Source: JAHEEL01 sp963785245
GTDB taxonomy: Bacteria > Actinomycetota > Acidimicrobiia > Spongiisociales > UBA5794
Length of the DNA stretch: 64,000 nt
Reading direction: 5' to 3'
Assembly: GCA_963785245.1 (NCBI GenBank)
Contig: CAWAUO010000001.1
Coordinates: forward strand, 62,001-126,000
In this document: one piece after another, positions 49,556-58,786 of the stretch
Position numbering within the stretch: the first letter of the stretch is position 1
Layout: the number at the start of each line of letters is the position of its first letter
The notes under the pieces: model-generated
Database searches by the model: none
The model's input: the letters and a program-made list of their open reading frames with translations, nothing else
Told to the model about the DNA's origin: nothing
Made by a program: the position numbers and the translations under genes

Positions 49556-51268
49556 GTGCGTTGGTCACAGGCGTTCATCCCAACCCTCCGAGACGACCCT
49601 GCCGACGCGGAAGCCGTCAGCCACCGCCTGCTCGTCCGTGGCGGCTACATTCGCCAGTTGATGGCGGGTGTGTATTCGCTCCTTCCTCTCGGATACCGGG
49701 TCCGCTCGAAGATCATGGCGATCATCCGAGAGGAGATCGACGCGATCGGCGGCCAGGAGTTGTTGCTGCCCGCCCTTCACCCGCGCGAGATCTGGGAACG
49801 CACCGGCCGCATCGAGACGATGGGTGAGATCCTCTTTCAACTGAGCGACCTGCGCGGAGGTGCTGCAGTTCTCGGCCCCACCCACGAGGAGATCTTCACC
49901 ACGATCGCGACGGAAGTGACGTCGTACAAGCATCTTCCGCAACTCTGGTACCAGATCCAGACCAAGTTCCGAGACGAGGCACGCCCGAAGGCCGGTCTGC
50001 TCCGCGTCCGCGAGTTCACCATGAAGGACTCGTACAGCTTCGATCTCGACACCGAGGGTCTCGATCTGCAGTTCGATCGCCATTTCGCCGCATACTCGAA
50101 GATCTTCGAACGTATCGGCGTCACGGCGATCCCCGTTGAAGCATCCTCAGGCGCGATGGGTGGATCCGACTCAATCGAGTTCATCGTGCCGTCGCCGGCC
50201 GGTGAGGACGACGTCGCCCACTGCCCGGCCTGTGACTACGCCGCCAACGTTGAGCGGGCCACGTCGACCATTCCCCGGGTCGAGGACGAACCCGGTCCTG
50301 ATGCCGTGGAGCCATTCCCAACTCCGGGTGTGCGAACGATCGCCGACCTCGTCGAGTTCGACGGTGGGGCGTCGGCCGACCGTCAGATCAAGACCCTGGT
50401 CTACGTCCTGGACGATGAACCGGTGCTGGTGCTCCTGCGTGGCGACCATGACCTCCATGAGCAGAAGCTGCTCGACGGCACTGGCGCAATCGAGATCCGT
50501 CCCGGTCGTCCGGAGGAGATCCGGGCGCTGCTCGGTGCCGATGCCGGAAGCCTTGGCGCCGTTGGCGTTGACGGTCCCCGCATCCTGGCTGACCTCCAAC
50601 TTGCCGAACGCGTGAACATGGTCACCGGGGCGAACCTTGACGACCATCACCTGCGGGGCGTCGACGTGGCGCGCGACATCGCGGTGACGGAGTGGCTGGA
50701 CCTCCGTGCGGTGGTCGCCGGCGATGGCTGCCCTGAGTGCGGCGAACCCCTCAAACTCTTCAAGGGGATCGAAGCCGGCCACATCTTCAAGCTCGGTACC
50801 AAGTTCTCCGAAGCGCTTGGTGCAACCGTATTGGACACGAACGGCGTCCCGGTCCCCCTCGTGATGGGTTCATACGGCATCGGCGTCGAGCGGAATCTCG
50901 CGGCCGCCGTCGAGATGAACCATGACGAGCAGGGAATCGTTTGGCCGGTCTCGATCGCTCCCTACGAAGTGGTCATCACTGTCGTCAAGACCGATGACGA
51001 GGACACGATGACGGTGGCCAACCGCCTGTACGACGATCTCGGCGCCGCCGGAGTGGACGTGCTGATCGACGATCGGAAGGAGCGTCCGGGCGTGAAGTTT
51101 GCCGACGCCGAACTGATCGGGATCCCGTACCGGGTCACCGTTGGGCCCCGCGGCCTCGCTGATGGGGTCGTCGAACTGTCGGTGCGCAGCACCGGGGATC
51201 GTTCCGAACTCCCCGTAGAGAGCGCCGCCGAAGAGCTAGCCCATCAGGTCGCAACGAGCAAGCAGTAG
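49556..51268 (+). CDS. proS: Prolyl-tRNA synthetase (bacterial type)
   Basis: This is a class II synthetase of 570 residues, the long bacterial form with an inserted editing domain. It has motif 1 (GYIRQLMAGVYSLLPLGYRV), motif 2 (FRDEARPKAGLLRVREFTMKD), the INS editing domain (about residues 225-390), motif 3 (GSYGIGVERNLAA) and the anticodon-binding C-terminus. GTG 49556 fits the conserved N-terminus. TATCCT (49519-49524) may be the -10 box. Confidence 0.97.
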   Translation: MRWSQAFIPTLRDDPADAEAVSHRLLVRGGYIRQLMAGVYSLLPLGYRVRSKIMAIIREEIDAIGGQELLLPALHPREIWERTGRIETMGEILFQLSDLRGGAAVLGPTHEEIFTTIATEVTSYKHLPQLWYQIQTKFRDEARPKAGLLRVREFTMKDSYSFDLDTEGLDLQFDRHFAAYSKIFERIGVTAIPVEASSGAMGGSDSIEFIVPSPAGEDDVAHCPACDYAANVERATSTIPRVEDEPGPDAVEPFPTPGVRTIADLVEFDGGASADRQIKTLVYVLDDEPVLVLLRGDHDLHEQKLLDGTGAIEIRPGRPEEIRALLGADAGSLGAVGVDGPRILADLQLAERVNMVTGANLDDHHLRGVDVARDIAVTEWLDLRAVVAGDGCPECGEPLKLFKGIEAGHIFKLGTKFSEALGATVLDTNGVPVPLVMGSYGIGVERNLAAAVEMNHDEQGIVWPVSIAPYEVVITVVKTDDEDTMTVANRLYDDLGAAGVDVLIDDRKERPGVKFADAELIGIPYRVTVGPRGLADGVVELSVRSTGDRSELPVESAAEELAHQVATSKQ

Positions 51269-51310
51269 CACGAAGTAGCGAGCGGCCCCCGGGTTCGCGG
51301 TCGCGGAACG

Positions 51311-51474
51311 GTCGGTGAGTCGGCGATGGCGCAGGCTTGGCGTGCTGCATGCTGACCTGTTCACTCCGCCGACAGGGTGCTGCCTTGCCTATACTCCAAT
51401 CTGCAACGGGAGTACGAGTCGAGGTGGGCCTGGCCCGCCTCGTTGTGTGATGTACGCATTGAGGAGCACCGGGC
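51311..51474 (+). promoter_or_regulatory. proS-rimP gap: octamer units, promoter and leader hairpin
   Basis: The gap holds GTCGGTGA/GTCGGCGA (51311-51326), a -10-like TATACT (51390-51395) and a leader of about 70 nt. The leader contains an 11-bp-arm hairpin (51420-51442) whose arms CGAGGTGGGCC and GGCCCGCCTCG pair with one G-U, and ends with GAGGAG (51461-51466) before GTG 51475. No T run follows the hairpin. It could be a pause or attenuation site for the rimP-nusA-infB operon, where NusA commonly regulates itself. No tRNA was recognised. Confidence 0.5.
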
Positions 51475-51954
51475 GTGGCCGATATCGCGGAACAGATTTG
51501 GGGTCTTGTTGGCCCATATGTTGCCGCCGAGGGCGTTGAACTCGACGATGTCGAGGTCCTTGGGGGCGGCAAGCTGCTGCGTATCGTCGTCGACTCCGAC
51601 GAGACGCTCGGTCTCGATCGAATCACGGACCTCTCGCGGGGAATTTCGCGGCTGATCGAGAACGACGATCCGTTCCCCGGGGCGTACACCCTTGAAGTGA
51701 CATCGCCCGGGCTCGAGCGGAAGCTTCGCCGACCGGAGCACTTCCAGAAGGCGCTCAACAGCGATGTGCACATCAAGACATTTCAGAAGATCGAAGACGA
51801 CAAGCACCACCGCGGTGCACTCGTTGCAGCAGACGCCGATGGAATCGTCATCGACGTCGACGGTACCGACCGACGCATCGAGATGACCAATGTCTCGTCG
51901 GCACGCACCGTGTTTGTATGGGAAAAGGGCAAGAAGCCTGGGAAAAAGGCGTAG
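51475..51954 (+). CDS. rimP: Ribosome maturation factor RimP
   Basis: RimP helps assemble the 30S subunit. The 159-residue protein has the N-terminal alpha/beta domain (VELDDVEVLGGGKLLRIVVDSD, LDRITDLSRGISRLIEND) and YTLEVTSPGLERKLRRPEHF, then a C-terminal Sm-like barrel. GTG 51475 has GAGGAG 8 nt upstream. It leads the rimP-nusA-infB group. Confidence 0.95.
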   Translation: MADIAEQIWGLVGPYVAAEGVELDDVEVLGGGKLLRIVVDSDETLGLDRITDLSRGISRLIENDDPFPGAYTLEVTSPGLERKLRRPEHFQKALNSDVHIKTFQKIEDDKHHRGALVAADADGIVIDVDGTDRRIEMTNVSSARTVFVWEKGKKPGKKA

Positions 51955-51966
51955 GGAGAAGCAACG

Positions 51967-53175
51967 ATGGACTACAACCTGTTGGACGCGTTGGAGCTCC
52001 TCGAGCGAGAGAAGGGTGTCCCGGCGGACACGATTCTCGACGCGCTCGCGAATGCACTCGTCTCGGCCTACAAACGCACGCCCGGCGCCGCCGAGGAAGC
52101 ACGGGTCACGATCGACGCCGATACCGGAGAGATCCTGGTCTACGGGCAGGAACTCGACGAGGACGGAAACGTCGTCGAGGAGTGGGAAGACACCCCGGAG
52201 GACTTCGGCAGGATCGCCGCCCAGACCGCGAAGCAGGTCATTCGCCAGCGTTTACGCGACGCCAAGCGCGAGCAGGTCTACGACCTCTACGAAGGGCGCG
52301 AGGGCGACCTCATCACCGGAATCATCCAGCAATCGGACCACCGCTACGCGATCCTCGATCTCGGCGATGCCGAGGCCATCATGCCGTCATCGGAGCGCAT
52401 CCCCTATGAGCGCCTCGAGCGGGGCAACCGGGTCAAGGGGTACATCCTCGAGGTGCGGGGCGAGGGCAAGGGACCGCAGATCGTCGTGTCGCGGAGCCAC
52501 CCCGAGTTCATCCGTTCGTTGTTTGAGCTCGAGGTTCCCGAACTCGTCGACGGAGACGTCGAGATTCGGGCGATCGCTCGCGAACCCGGTCACCGCACCA
52601 AGATCGCCGTGGCATCGAACGATCCGAACGTCGACCCGGTCGGAGCCTGCGTCGGAGCCAGGGGCTCGCGCGTCCGGCAGGTCGTGAACGAACTCCGCGG
52701 CGAGAAGGTCGATATCGTCGAGTGGCGGGACGACACCGAGGGATTCATCGCCGAGGCGCTGAGCCCCGCACGCGTCAAGGAAGTCCGCCTCGACGAGGAC
52801 GAACGGACCGCCGAAGTCGTCGTCCCAGATCATCAACTGTCGCTGGCCATCGGCAAGGAAGGCCAGAACGCTCGCCTTGCGGCACGCCTCTCCGGCTACC
52901 GGATCGATATCCGGTCTGAGAGCCAGGACCTGGGCCTCGACGTCGAAGAGGAAGAGGAGCTCGTAGCGGAGGTGGCCACCGAGATCATCGAGGAATCCGC
53001 CGCTGAGGAAGCCGTGGCCGAGGACGCTGTGGAAGCGGCTGAAGACGCCGCTGAGGGCGGCGTCGTCGAAGAGATCATTGAGACGGAGGATGGCCTCGAG
53101 GTCGCCGTCGTCGACGAACCGGTGGACGCGGACGAGGACGCAGTCGAGGCCGGAGAAGAAAACGAGGAGAACTGA
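51967..53175 (+). CDS. nusA: Transcription factor NusA
   Basis: NusA controls pausing, termination and antitermination. The 402-residue protein has the polymerase-binding N-domain, S1 (about residues 115-185, GDLITGIIQQSDHRYAILDLG) and KH1-KH2 (GACVGARGSRVRQVVNELRGEKVDIVEW, LAIGKEGQNARLAARLSGYRIDI). About 75 C-terminal residues are Glu/Ala-rich and disordered. The stop is immediately followed by the infB GTG. The ylxR gene often found between the two is missing. Confidence 0.96.
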   Translation: MDYNLLDALELLEREKGVPADTILDALANALVSAYKRTPGAAEEARVTIDADTGEILVYGQELDEDGNVVEEWEDTPEDFGRIAAQTAKQVIRQRLRDAKREQVYDLYEGREGDLITGIIQQSDHRYAILDLGDAEAIMPSSERIPYERLERGNRVKGYILEVRGEGKGPQIVVSRSHPEFIRSLFELEVPELVDGDVEIRAIAREPGHRTKIAVASNDPNVDPVGACVGARGSRVRQVVNELRGEKVDIVEWRDDTEGFIAEALSPARVKEVRLDEDERTAEVVVPDHQLSLAIGKEGQNARLAARLSGYRIDIRSESQDLGLDVEEEEELVAEVATEIIEESAAEEAVAEDAVEAAEDAAEGGVVEEIIETEDGLEVAVVDEPVDADEDAVEAGEENEEN

Positions 53176-55239
53176 GTGGCGAAGCAAAGGGTCTACGAAC
53201 TCGCACGAGACCTTGGGCTCGAATCCAAGGATGTGCTGACGCGCGCTCAGGAGCTCGGGATCGAGGTGAAGACGGCTTCGTCAGGACTGGACGAGGACGC
53301 CGTCGCGCTCGTCCGGCTGTCGTACGACGACACGGCTGTTGCCGCAGAAGAAGCGGCGCCGGCTGAGGTCGACGCTGAGGTCGAGGTAGAGAGCGAAGCC
53401 GAAGCCGAGGTTGCCGCCGAGAGCGATGATGAGACGGAAGCGGTCGACGGCGATGGGTCCGAGGACGAACTCGTTCTGCTGGTCGAGCCCGGTCTCACGA
53501 CCCACGAGTTGGCCCGCATGATCAAGACTCGAACGGTCCTCATCGTCCAGGCGCTCATGGAGATGGGCGAGATGGTGCCGGCCGGTGGAACCATCCCGAC
53601 CGATGCCATCGAGGAGCTCGGTCGCAAGTTCGGATACGAACTTCTGGTCGCAGAGCACGAAGAGATCGAGGAAGTAGACGAAGGCCCAACGCACCACGTC
53701 GTCGAATACGAGGACGATCCGGCGAGCCTGAAGCCGAGGCCTGCCGTCGTCACCGTGATGGGCCACGTCGACCATGGGAAGACCCAACTCCTCGACACGA
53801 TCCGGACCGCCAATGTCGTCGACGGCGAGGCCGGCGGCATCACCCAGCACATCGGTGCCTATCAGGTCGCAAGCGGTGACAACATCATCACATTCATCGA
53901 CACCCCGGGCCACGAGGCGTTCACCGCGCTCCGCGCCCGTGGAGCGAATGTGACCGACCTGGTGATCCTGGTGGTAGCCGCCAACGACGGCGTGATGCCG
54001 CAGACCGTCGAAGCCATCGACCATGCCAAGGCGGCCGACGTTCCGATCATCGTGGCCATCAACAAGATGGACCTTGAGACCGCCGACCCCTTCGCCGTTC
54101 GCGGAGCATTGACACAGCACGGCATCGTGGTTGAAGACCTCGGCGGCGATGTTCCCGCCGTCGAAGTGTCCGCCTTGACCGGCGCCGGAGTCGAGGACCT
54201 GCTCGAGATCGTGGCGCTCGTCGCCGAAGTGGAAGAACTCACCGCCAATCCGAGCGCTCCCGCGGTCGGTACGGTCATCGAAGGGCAGCTGGAGGTCGGT
54301 CGCGGGCCGGTCGCCACCGTGATTGTTCAGCGTGGCACGCTCAAGAAGGGTGACGCAATCGTCTGCGGCACCGTGTCGGGTCGCGTGCGCGCGATGTTCG
54401 ACGAGCGCGGCGGTCAATTGAAGACGGCGGGTCCGAGCGCCCCGGTGGTTGTATCCGGATGGGGTGAAGTGCCCCTCGCAGGTGACATGTTCGAGGTCGT
54501 GAAGAACGAACGGATCGCTCGCAAGATGGCCGAGGAACAGACGGCACTCAGGCGCGGCGCGGACTTGACCGTTCCCACGGCGACCGAGCGCCTCACACAA
54601 CTGCTTGAACAACTCAGGACCTCCGATCATGCGGAACTCCGCATCATCGTCAAGGCCGACGCCCACGGTTCGCTCGAGGCAATCCGCGAAGCCGTTGGCA
54701 ATATCTCCAGGGAAGACGCATCGATCACGATTGTGCATGGCGCGGTCGGCGGAATCACTGCCAACAACGTCATGCTCGCCGAGGCCTCGGAAGCGCTGAT
54801 CTACGGATTCAACGCGCGGCCGGATGCGTCAGCGAGAGCCGCTGCCAAGGAAGCCGGCATCGACATCAGGACTTTCTCGATCATCTACGAGCTCCTGGAC
54901 GATATCGAATCGATGCTGGTCGGTGAACTGGCACCGGACGAGGTCGAGACGTTCCTCGGCGTCGCCGAGGTCCGTGCGGTCTTCCGTGCACCACGGTTCG
55001 GCCTGGTCGCCGGTTGCTACGTCACCGAGGGTTCGATCAACCGCAATGCCCGGGCACGCCTCGTGCGTGAAGGGGTGGTCGTCTACGACGGCAGGATGAC
55101 CTCGTTGCGGCGCTTCAAGGATGATGTGCAATCCGTCCAGACCGGATACGAATGCGGCATCGGCTTGGCCAACTTCCGTGACATCAAGGAAGGCGACACG
55201 ATCGAGTCCTACGAGGTCAACGAAATCGCCAGGACCTGA
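53176..55239 (+). CDS. infB: Translation initiation factor IF-2
   Basis: This GTPase places initiator tRNA on the ribosome. The 687-residue protein has an IF2_N segment (VYELARDLGLESKDVLTRAQELG), an acidic linker, a second N-domain, then the G domain: GHVDHGKTQLLDTIR near residue 197, the switch region GGITQHIGAYQV, DTPGHEAFTALRARG and NKMDL. Domains II-IV follow. The N-terminal region is short for an actinobacterium. GTG start directly abuts the nusA stop. Confidence 0.97.
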   Translation: MAKQRVYELARDLGLESKDVLTRAQELGIEVKTASSGLDEDAVALVRLSYDDTAVAAEEAAPAEVDAEVEVESEAEAEVAAESDDETEAVDGDGSEDELVLLVEPGLTTHELARMIKTRTVLIVQALMEMGEMVPAGGTIPTDAIEELGRKFGYELLVAEHEEIEEVDEGPTHHVVEYEDDPASLKPRPAVVTVMGHVDHGKTQLLDTIRTANVVDGEAGGITQHIGAYQVASGDNIITFIDTPGHEAFTALRARGANVTDLVILVVAANDGVMPQTVEAIDHAKAADVPIIVAINKMDLETADPFAVRGALTQHGIVVEDLGGDVPAVEVSALTGAGVEDLLEIVALVAEVEELTANPSAPAVGTVIEGQLEVGRGPVATVIVQRGTLKKGDAIVCGTVSGRVRAMFDERGGQLKTAGPSAPVVVSGWGEVPLAGDMFEVVKNERIARKMAEEQTALRRGADLTVPTATERLTQLLEQLRTSDHAELRIIVKADAHGSLEAIREAVGNISREDASITIVHGAVGGITANNVMLAEASEALIYGFNARPDASARAAAKEAGIDIRTFSIIYELLDDIESMLVGELAPDEVETFLGVAEVRAVFRAPRFGLVAGCYVTEGSINRNARARLVREGVVVYDGRMTSLRRFKDDVQSVQTGYECGIGLANFRDIKEGDTIESYEVNEIART

Positions 55240-55271
55240 CCGGCGGTCGTACGCGGAGGAGGAGCAGCAGG

Positions 55272-55568
55272 GTGGTCGTCGGAGCCCTCCACGTCGAACT
55301 CCGGATTCGCGGGATCCGATCGCTCAAGGAGAAGCGCCGCGTGCTGAAGAGGATCATCACCGATATCGGAGCCGCCCACCCGGTCGCGGTGGCCGAGGTC
55401 GAACACCAAGATCTCTGGCAGCGCGCCGATCTCGGCATCGCCGTGGTGTCCGAGTCGCCCGGGCAGGTAGATCGGATGCTGGCGACGATTGCCAGGGATC
55501 TCGAACGGCGAACGGAGATCGAGGTACTCGATAGCCGTCGCTCGTACCTCGATGAGGAGGACCGATGA
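55272..55568 (+). CDS. DUF503 (YlxP-like) protein
   Basis: This 98-residue protein of unknown function is commonly found between infB and rbfA. It matches DUF503: LHVELRIRGIRSLKEKRRVLKRI, VAVAEVEHQDLWQRADLGIAVV. GTG 55272 has GGAGGAGGA (from about 55256) upstream. Its stop overlaps rbfA by ATGA. Confidence 0.92.
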   Translation: MVVGALHVELRIRGIRSLKEKRRVLKRIITDIGAAHPVAVAEVEHQDLWQRADLGIAVVSESPGQVDRMLATIARDLERRTEIEVLDSRRSYLDEEDR

Positions 55569-55926
55569 GTCGACCGGACAGTCCGCGCATGCGCAAGGTC
55601 AACGAACTGCTGCGCGAAGTCATCGCCGAGGCGGTGGCCGACCTGAAGGACCCGGGCCTCGGATTCCTGACGATCACCGGAGTCGACGCCTCACCCGACC
55701 TGAGAGTCGCCTTCGTGTACTACTCCGTGCTCGGCACTGACGAAGAGATCCAACAGACCGCGGAGGCGCTCGAACGAGCGACACCGCGTATCCAGGCGGT
55801 CGCCGGCAGCCAGATCCGGATGAAGTACACCCCGCGCCTCACCTTCCGCCTCGATCCGGCGATCGGTGAGGGCCTCAAGATCGACCGCCTACTCCACGAA
55901 CTCGTCCCTGAGCCGGAGGTTCCTAG
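55565..55926 (+). CDS. rbfA: Ribosome-binding factor A, 3' end uncertain
   Basis: RbfA is a cold-shock 30S assembly factor. Residues 1-118 are canonical (RMRKVNELLREVIAEAVADLKDP, FLTITGVDASPDLRVAFVYYSVLG, KYTPRLTFRLDPAI, IDRLLHEL). The expected stop is missing: in this frame the next stop is at 56674, after 250 residues that are only an out-of-frame reading of nrnA. A TAG at 55924-55926, directly before the nrnA ATG, lies in the frame that one missing base would restore. The end given here is that TAG. A single-base deletion, real or from sequencing, is the likely cause. Confidence 0.82.
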
Positions 55927-56892
55927 ATGCCACCGACTGAAGAAGCATGGGATGCGGCAATCGCCGAGATCAACCGAGCCAATCGGATCGGCGTGGTTGG
56001 CCACGTGCGGCCAGACGGAGACGCGATCGGCTCGATGGTTGCGATCGCATTGGCGGCGCGGGCAGCGGGCAAGGACGCTGTTGCGTCCTTCGGGAAGCCG
56101 TTCGTCCTCGGCTCCGAGTTCCGGTTTCTCGACCAGAGCGTGCTCGTCCCACCCGACGAATTCCCGACCGATCTGGATCTCGCGATCGTCTGCGACACCG
56201 GGGTGCTCGATCGGGTGGGCTCCGTTGGTTCAGCCGTCTCAAGCGCACAGCGTCTTCTCGTTATCGATCATCACCTCACACCGGGGACAATTGGTGATGT
56301 TCGGGTTGTCGATTCAGAGGCAGCGGCGACGACGCAACTGGTGTTCGAGTTCCTCAATCGCCTCGGCTGGGAGATCACCCGACCGATCGCGGAGGCGCTG
56401 TACACGGGATTGGTCACCGACACGGGCCGATTCCAGTATTCGTCGACCAGTCCGGCGGTGCATCGCATGGCCGCCGACCTCCTCGACGCCGGGGTTGAGC
56501 CGGCGCCGATCGGGCAGGCGCTCTATGAGGAGACGGCATTCGGCTACTTCGCGGTCGTTGCTCGCGTTCTCGGCGGGGCGCAACTCGACGCGTACGTTGG
56601 ACTCGTGTGGGCGGTGCTGCGCCAGGAGGACATCGACGATGCCGGCATCGGATGGGAATCCGCCGACCAATTGATTGACCTTGTGCGTCTCCCACGGGAA
56701 GCCGGCGTGGCCTGCCTTCTCAAAGAGGTGCAGCCGGGAGTGTTGAAGGGGAGCCTGCGATCTCGTGGAGAGGTCGATGTCGCGAAGATCGCTCAGTCCT
56801 TCGGTGGCGGAGGCCACCGGAATGCCGCCGGATTCACGTCGAAGCTCAGCGTCGACGACACGATCGCCCAAGTCCTGGGGCAAATGACGTGA
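55927..56892 (+). CDS. nrnA: DHH-family oligoribonuclease / pAp phosphatase NrnA
   Basis: NrnA degrades nano-RNAs of 2-5 nt and dephosphorylates 3'-phosphoadenosine-5'-phosphate. The 321-residue protein has the DHH motifs (VGHVRPDGDAIGSMV, DTGVLDR, VIDHHLT, TGLVTDTGRFQY) and the DHHA1 C-terminus GGGGHRNAAGF. It lies at its usual place between rbfA and truB, and overlaps truB by GTGA. Confidence 0.94.
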   Translation: MPPTEEAWDAAIAEINRANRIGVVGHVRPDGDAIGSMVAIALAARAAGKDAVASFGKPFVLGSEFRFLDQSVLVPPDEFPTDLDLAIVCDTGVLDRVGSVGSAVSSAQRLLVIDHHLTPGTIGDVRVVDSEAAATTQLVFEFLNRLGWEITRPIAEALYTGLVTDTGRFQYSSTSPAVHRMAADLLDAGVEPAPIGQALYEETAFGYFAVVARVLGGAQLDAYVGLVWAVLRQEDIDDAGIGWESADQLIDLVRLPREAGVACLLKEVQPGVLKGSLRSRGEVDVAKIAQSFGGGGHRNAAGFTSKLSVDDTIAQVLGQMT

Positions 56893-57797
56893 AGAAGTCG
56901 GGCGTCGGGGACGGGTTCCTGCTCGTCGACAAGGACCGCGGATGGACCAGCCACGACGTCGTAGCGAAGGTGCGGGGCTTGATTGGTGGCAAGGTCGGCC
57001 ACGCCGGAACGCTCGATCCGATGGCGACCGGTCTTCTCGTGCTCGGCCTCGGGCGCTACACGCGCCTTCTGCGATACGTGCAGGGTCTCCCGAAGGAATA
57101 CCAGGCAACCGCCCTCTTCGGGGTCGCAACCGACTCACTCGATGCCGACGGAACCGTGATCGAACGGGCGCCGCTCCCGGTGACCGGCGAAGAGATAGAA
57201 GCGGCCGCTGAACGATTCCGCGGACCGATCCTCCAGACTCCTCCGATGGTCTCGGCACGCAAGGTCGAAGGGAAGCGGTTGTACGAACTGGCGCGAGCCG
57301 GTGAGGTCGTCGAACGAGAAGCGCGGCCGGTTGAGATCTACGAACTGAGCATCACCGACGTCGCTCCGTCGGACTACCCGGAGGTCTCCTTCGACGTCGT
57401 CTGCAGCACCGGCACCTACATCCGCGCCCTCGGTGACGATCTGGCGCGTGCCCTCGGAGGTCGAGCGCACCTCACCGCCCTGCGGCGTGTGAGGAATGGT
57501 CCGATCCGTGTTGCCGACGCTGTCCGAATCGACGACGTCGCGGTGGCCGCAGCCGATGGCACGGTGGCAGATCTTGTCGTTTCACCTGAAACGGTGCTTG
57601 CCAACGTGCCCGCGAGGGAGATTCCTGAATCACACTTGTCGACCGCCCGCAACGGCGCCGCGATCCCGATCGCTGATCTCGCGGAAGGCGAAGGACTGAC
57701 CGATGGGGACCTGCTCCGGCTGACGGCTGACGGCACGATGATTGGCATGTACCGCGTCGATGGGCCGATGGCCAAGGCGGAAGTGGTGATCGCATGA
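56889..57797 (+). CDS. truB: tRNA pseudouridine(55) synthase TruB
   Basis: TruB makes pseudouridine 55 in the T-loop of tRNAs. The 302-residue protein has DGFLLVDKDRGWTSHDVV, the catalytic Asp motif GHAGTLDPMATGLL, KEYQATALFG, SARKVEGKRLYELAR and CSTGTYIRALGDDLA. GTG 56889 overlaps the nrnA stop and its own stop overlaps ribF (ATGA). Confidence 0.96.
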   Translation: MKKSGVGDGFLLVDKDRGWTSHDVVAKVRGLIGGKVGHAGTLDPMATGLLVLGLGRYTRLLRYVQGLPKEYQATALFGVATDSLDADGTVIERAPLPVTGEEIEAAAERFRGPILQTPPMVSARKVEGKRLYELARAGEVVEREARPVEIYELSITDVAPSDYPEVSFDVVCSTGTYIRALGDDLARALGGRAHLTALRRVRNGPIRVADAVRIDDVAVAAADGTVADLVVSPETVLANVPAREIPESHLSTARNGAAIPIADLAEGEGLTDGDLLRLTADGTMIGMYRVDGPMAKAEVVIA

Positions 57798-58726
57798 TTA
57801 TCTACCAGGGAGACGCTGCCGGCTGGGGCCCGATACCGGGAGGGTCCGCGGTCGCAATCGGCGTCTTCGACGGGGTCCATCGGGGCCACCAACAGGTCCT
57901 CGAAGCGGTCGGGCGCCACGATCACGGATGCGCCCGCGTCGCGATGACGTTCGGAGCGCATCCTGCTGCACTGCTCGCGCCCGGTTCGGACCCTGCGCGG
58001 CTGAGCACACTCAAGCGTCGCTTCGAACTGTTCGAGGCGGCAGGGATTGAGCGGGTCGCCGTGCTGAACTTCGACGCCACGCTCCGGGACCTGACACCCG
58101 AGGCGTTCGTCGAACGATTCCTGGTCCGTGGCCTGAACGCTCGGTTCGTCGCCGTTGGCGAGGGATTCCGTTTCGGACGCGGCGCTTCCGGTTCTACCGC
58201 GACACTTGTAGAACTGGGGGAGCGCCACGGGTTCGAGGTCGACGTGGTCGAGATCGCCACACACGGCGGTGTGGAGATTCGTTCGACGTTGATCCGTCGC
58301 CGGATCGAGGAAGGCGACGTCGCCGACGCCGCTGCGATGCTCGGTCGACCCTATGAAGTCGAGGGTATCGTCGTGCCCGGCGATGCGAGGGGCAGACAAC
58401 TCGGTGTTCCGACGGCGAACGTCTCGATGCCTGCGACCCTGACGGTCCCTCAGATCGGGGTCTACGCGGTCGTCGTCGGTATCGACGGTCGCGAACTCCC
58501 CGGCGTTGCCAACCTGGGGGTCCGCCCGACCTTCAACGGCACTGAGAGAGTGCTCGAAGTGCATGTACTCGGCTTCGACGAGAATCTCTACGGCAAGCAA
58601 CTCCGAGTCGGCTTCGTCGAGCGGATCAGGGACGAACTGCGATTCGACTCCGTTGACGAGTTGCTCACCCAGATCCGCAGCGACATCGCATCGGCCACGG
58701 TCATCCTGGACGAACGGATCTCTTGA
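57794..58726 (+). CDS. ribF: Bifunctional riboflavin kinase / FAD synthetase
   Basis: RibF converts riboflavin to FMN and FAD. The 310-residue protein has an N-terminal nucleotidyltransferase (VAIGVFDGVHRGHQQVL, FVERFLVRGLNARFVAVGEGFRFG, STLIRRRIEEGDV) and a C-terminal kinase (GRQLGVPTANVSMP, GVYAVVV, GVANLGVRPTF). It ends the rimP-ribF gene run. FMN and FAD made here feed ETF and other flavoproteins in the window. Confidence 0.96.
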   Translation: MIIYQGDAAGWGPIPGGSAVAIGVFDGVHRGHQQVLEAVGRHDHGCARVAMTFGAHPAALLAPGSDPARLSTLKRRFELFEAAGIERVAVLNFDATLRDLTPEAFVERFLVRGLNARFVAVGEGFRFGRGASGSTATLVELGERHGFEVDVVEIATHGGVEIRSTLIRRRIEEGDVADAAAMLGRPYEVEGIVVPGDARGRQLGVPTANVSMPATLTVPQIGVYAVVVGIDGRELPGVANLGVRPTFNGTERVLEVHVLGFDENLYGKQLRVGFVERIRDELRFDSVDELLTQIRSDIASATVILDERIS

Positions 58727-58786
58727 CGGCGGGGGAGCAGCCCTGCATCGTGGACATGCCCTCCGCGCTCCCCGGGATTGGACCCC

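Noticed and set aside
51269..51474. tRNA gene or T-box near proS-rimP
   Set aside because: No cloverleaf, no T-loop GGTTCRA-type sequence in the right context and no CCA end could be assembled by eye.
53281..54738. Minus-strand frame of 485 codons opposite infB
   Set aside because: Antisense to conserved IF-2 motifs, with no family match.
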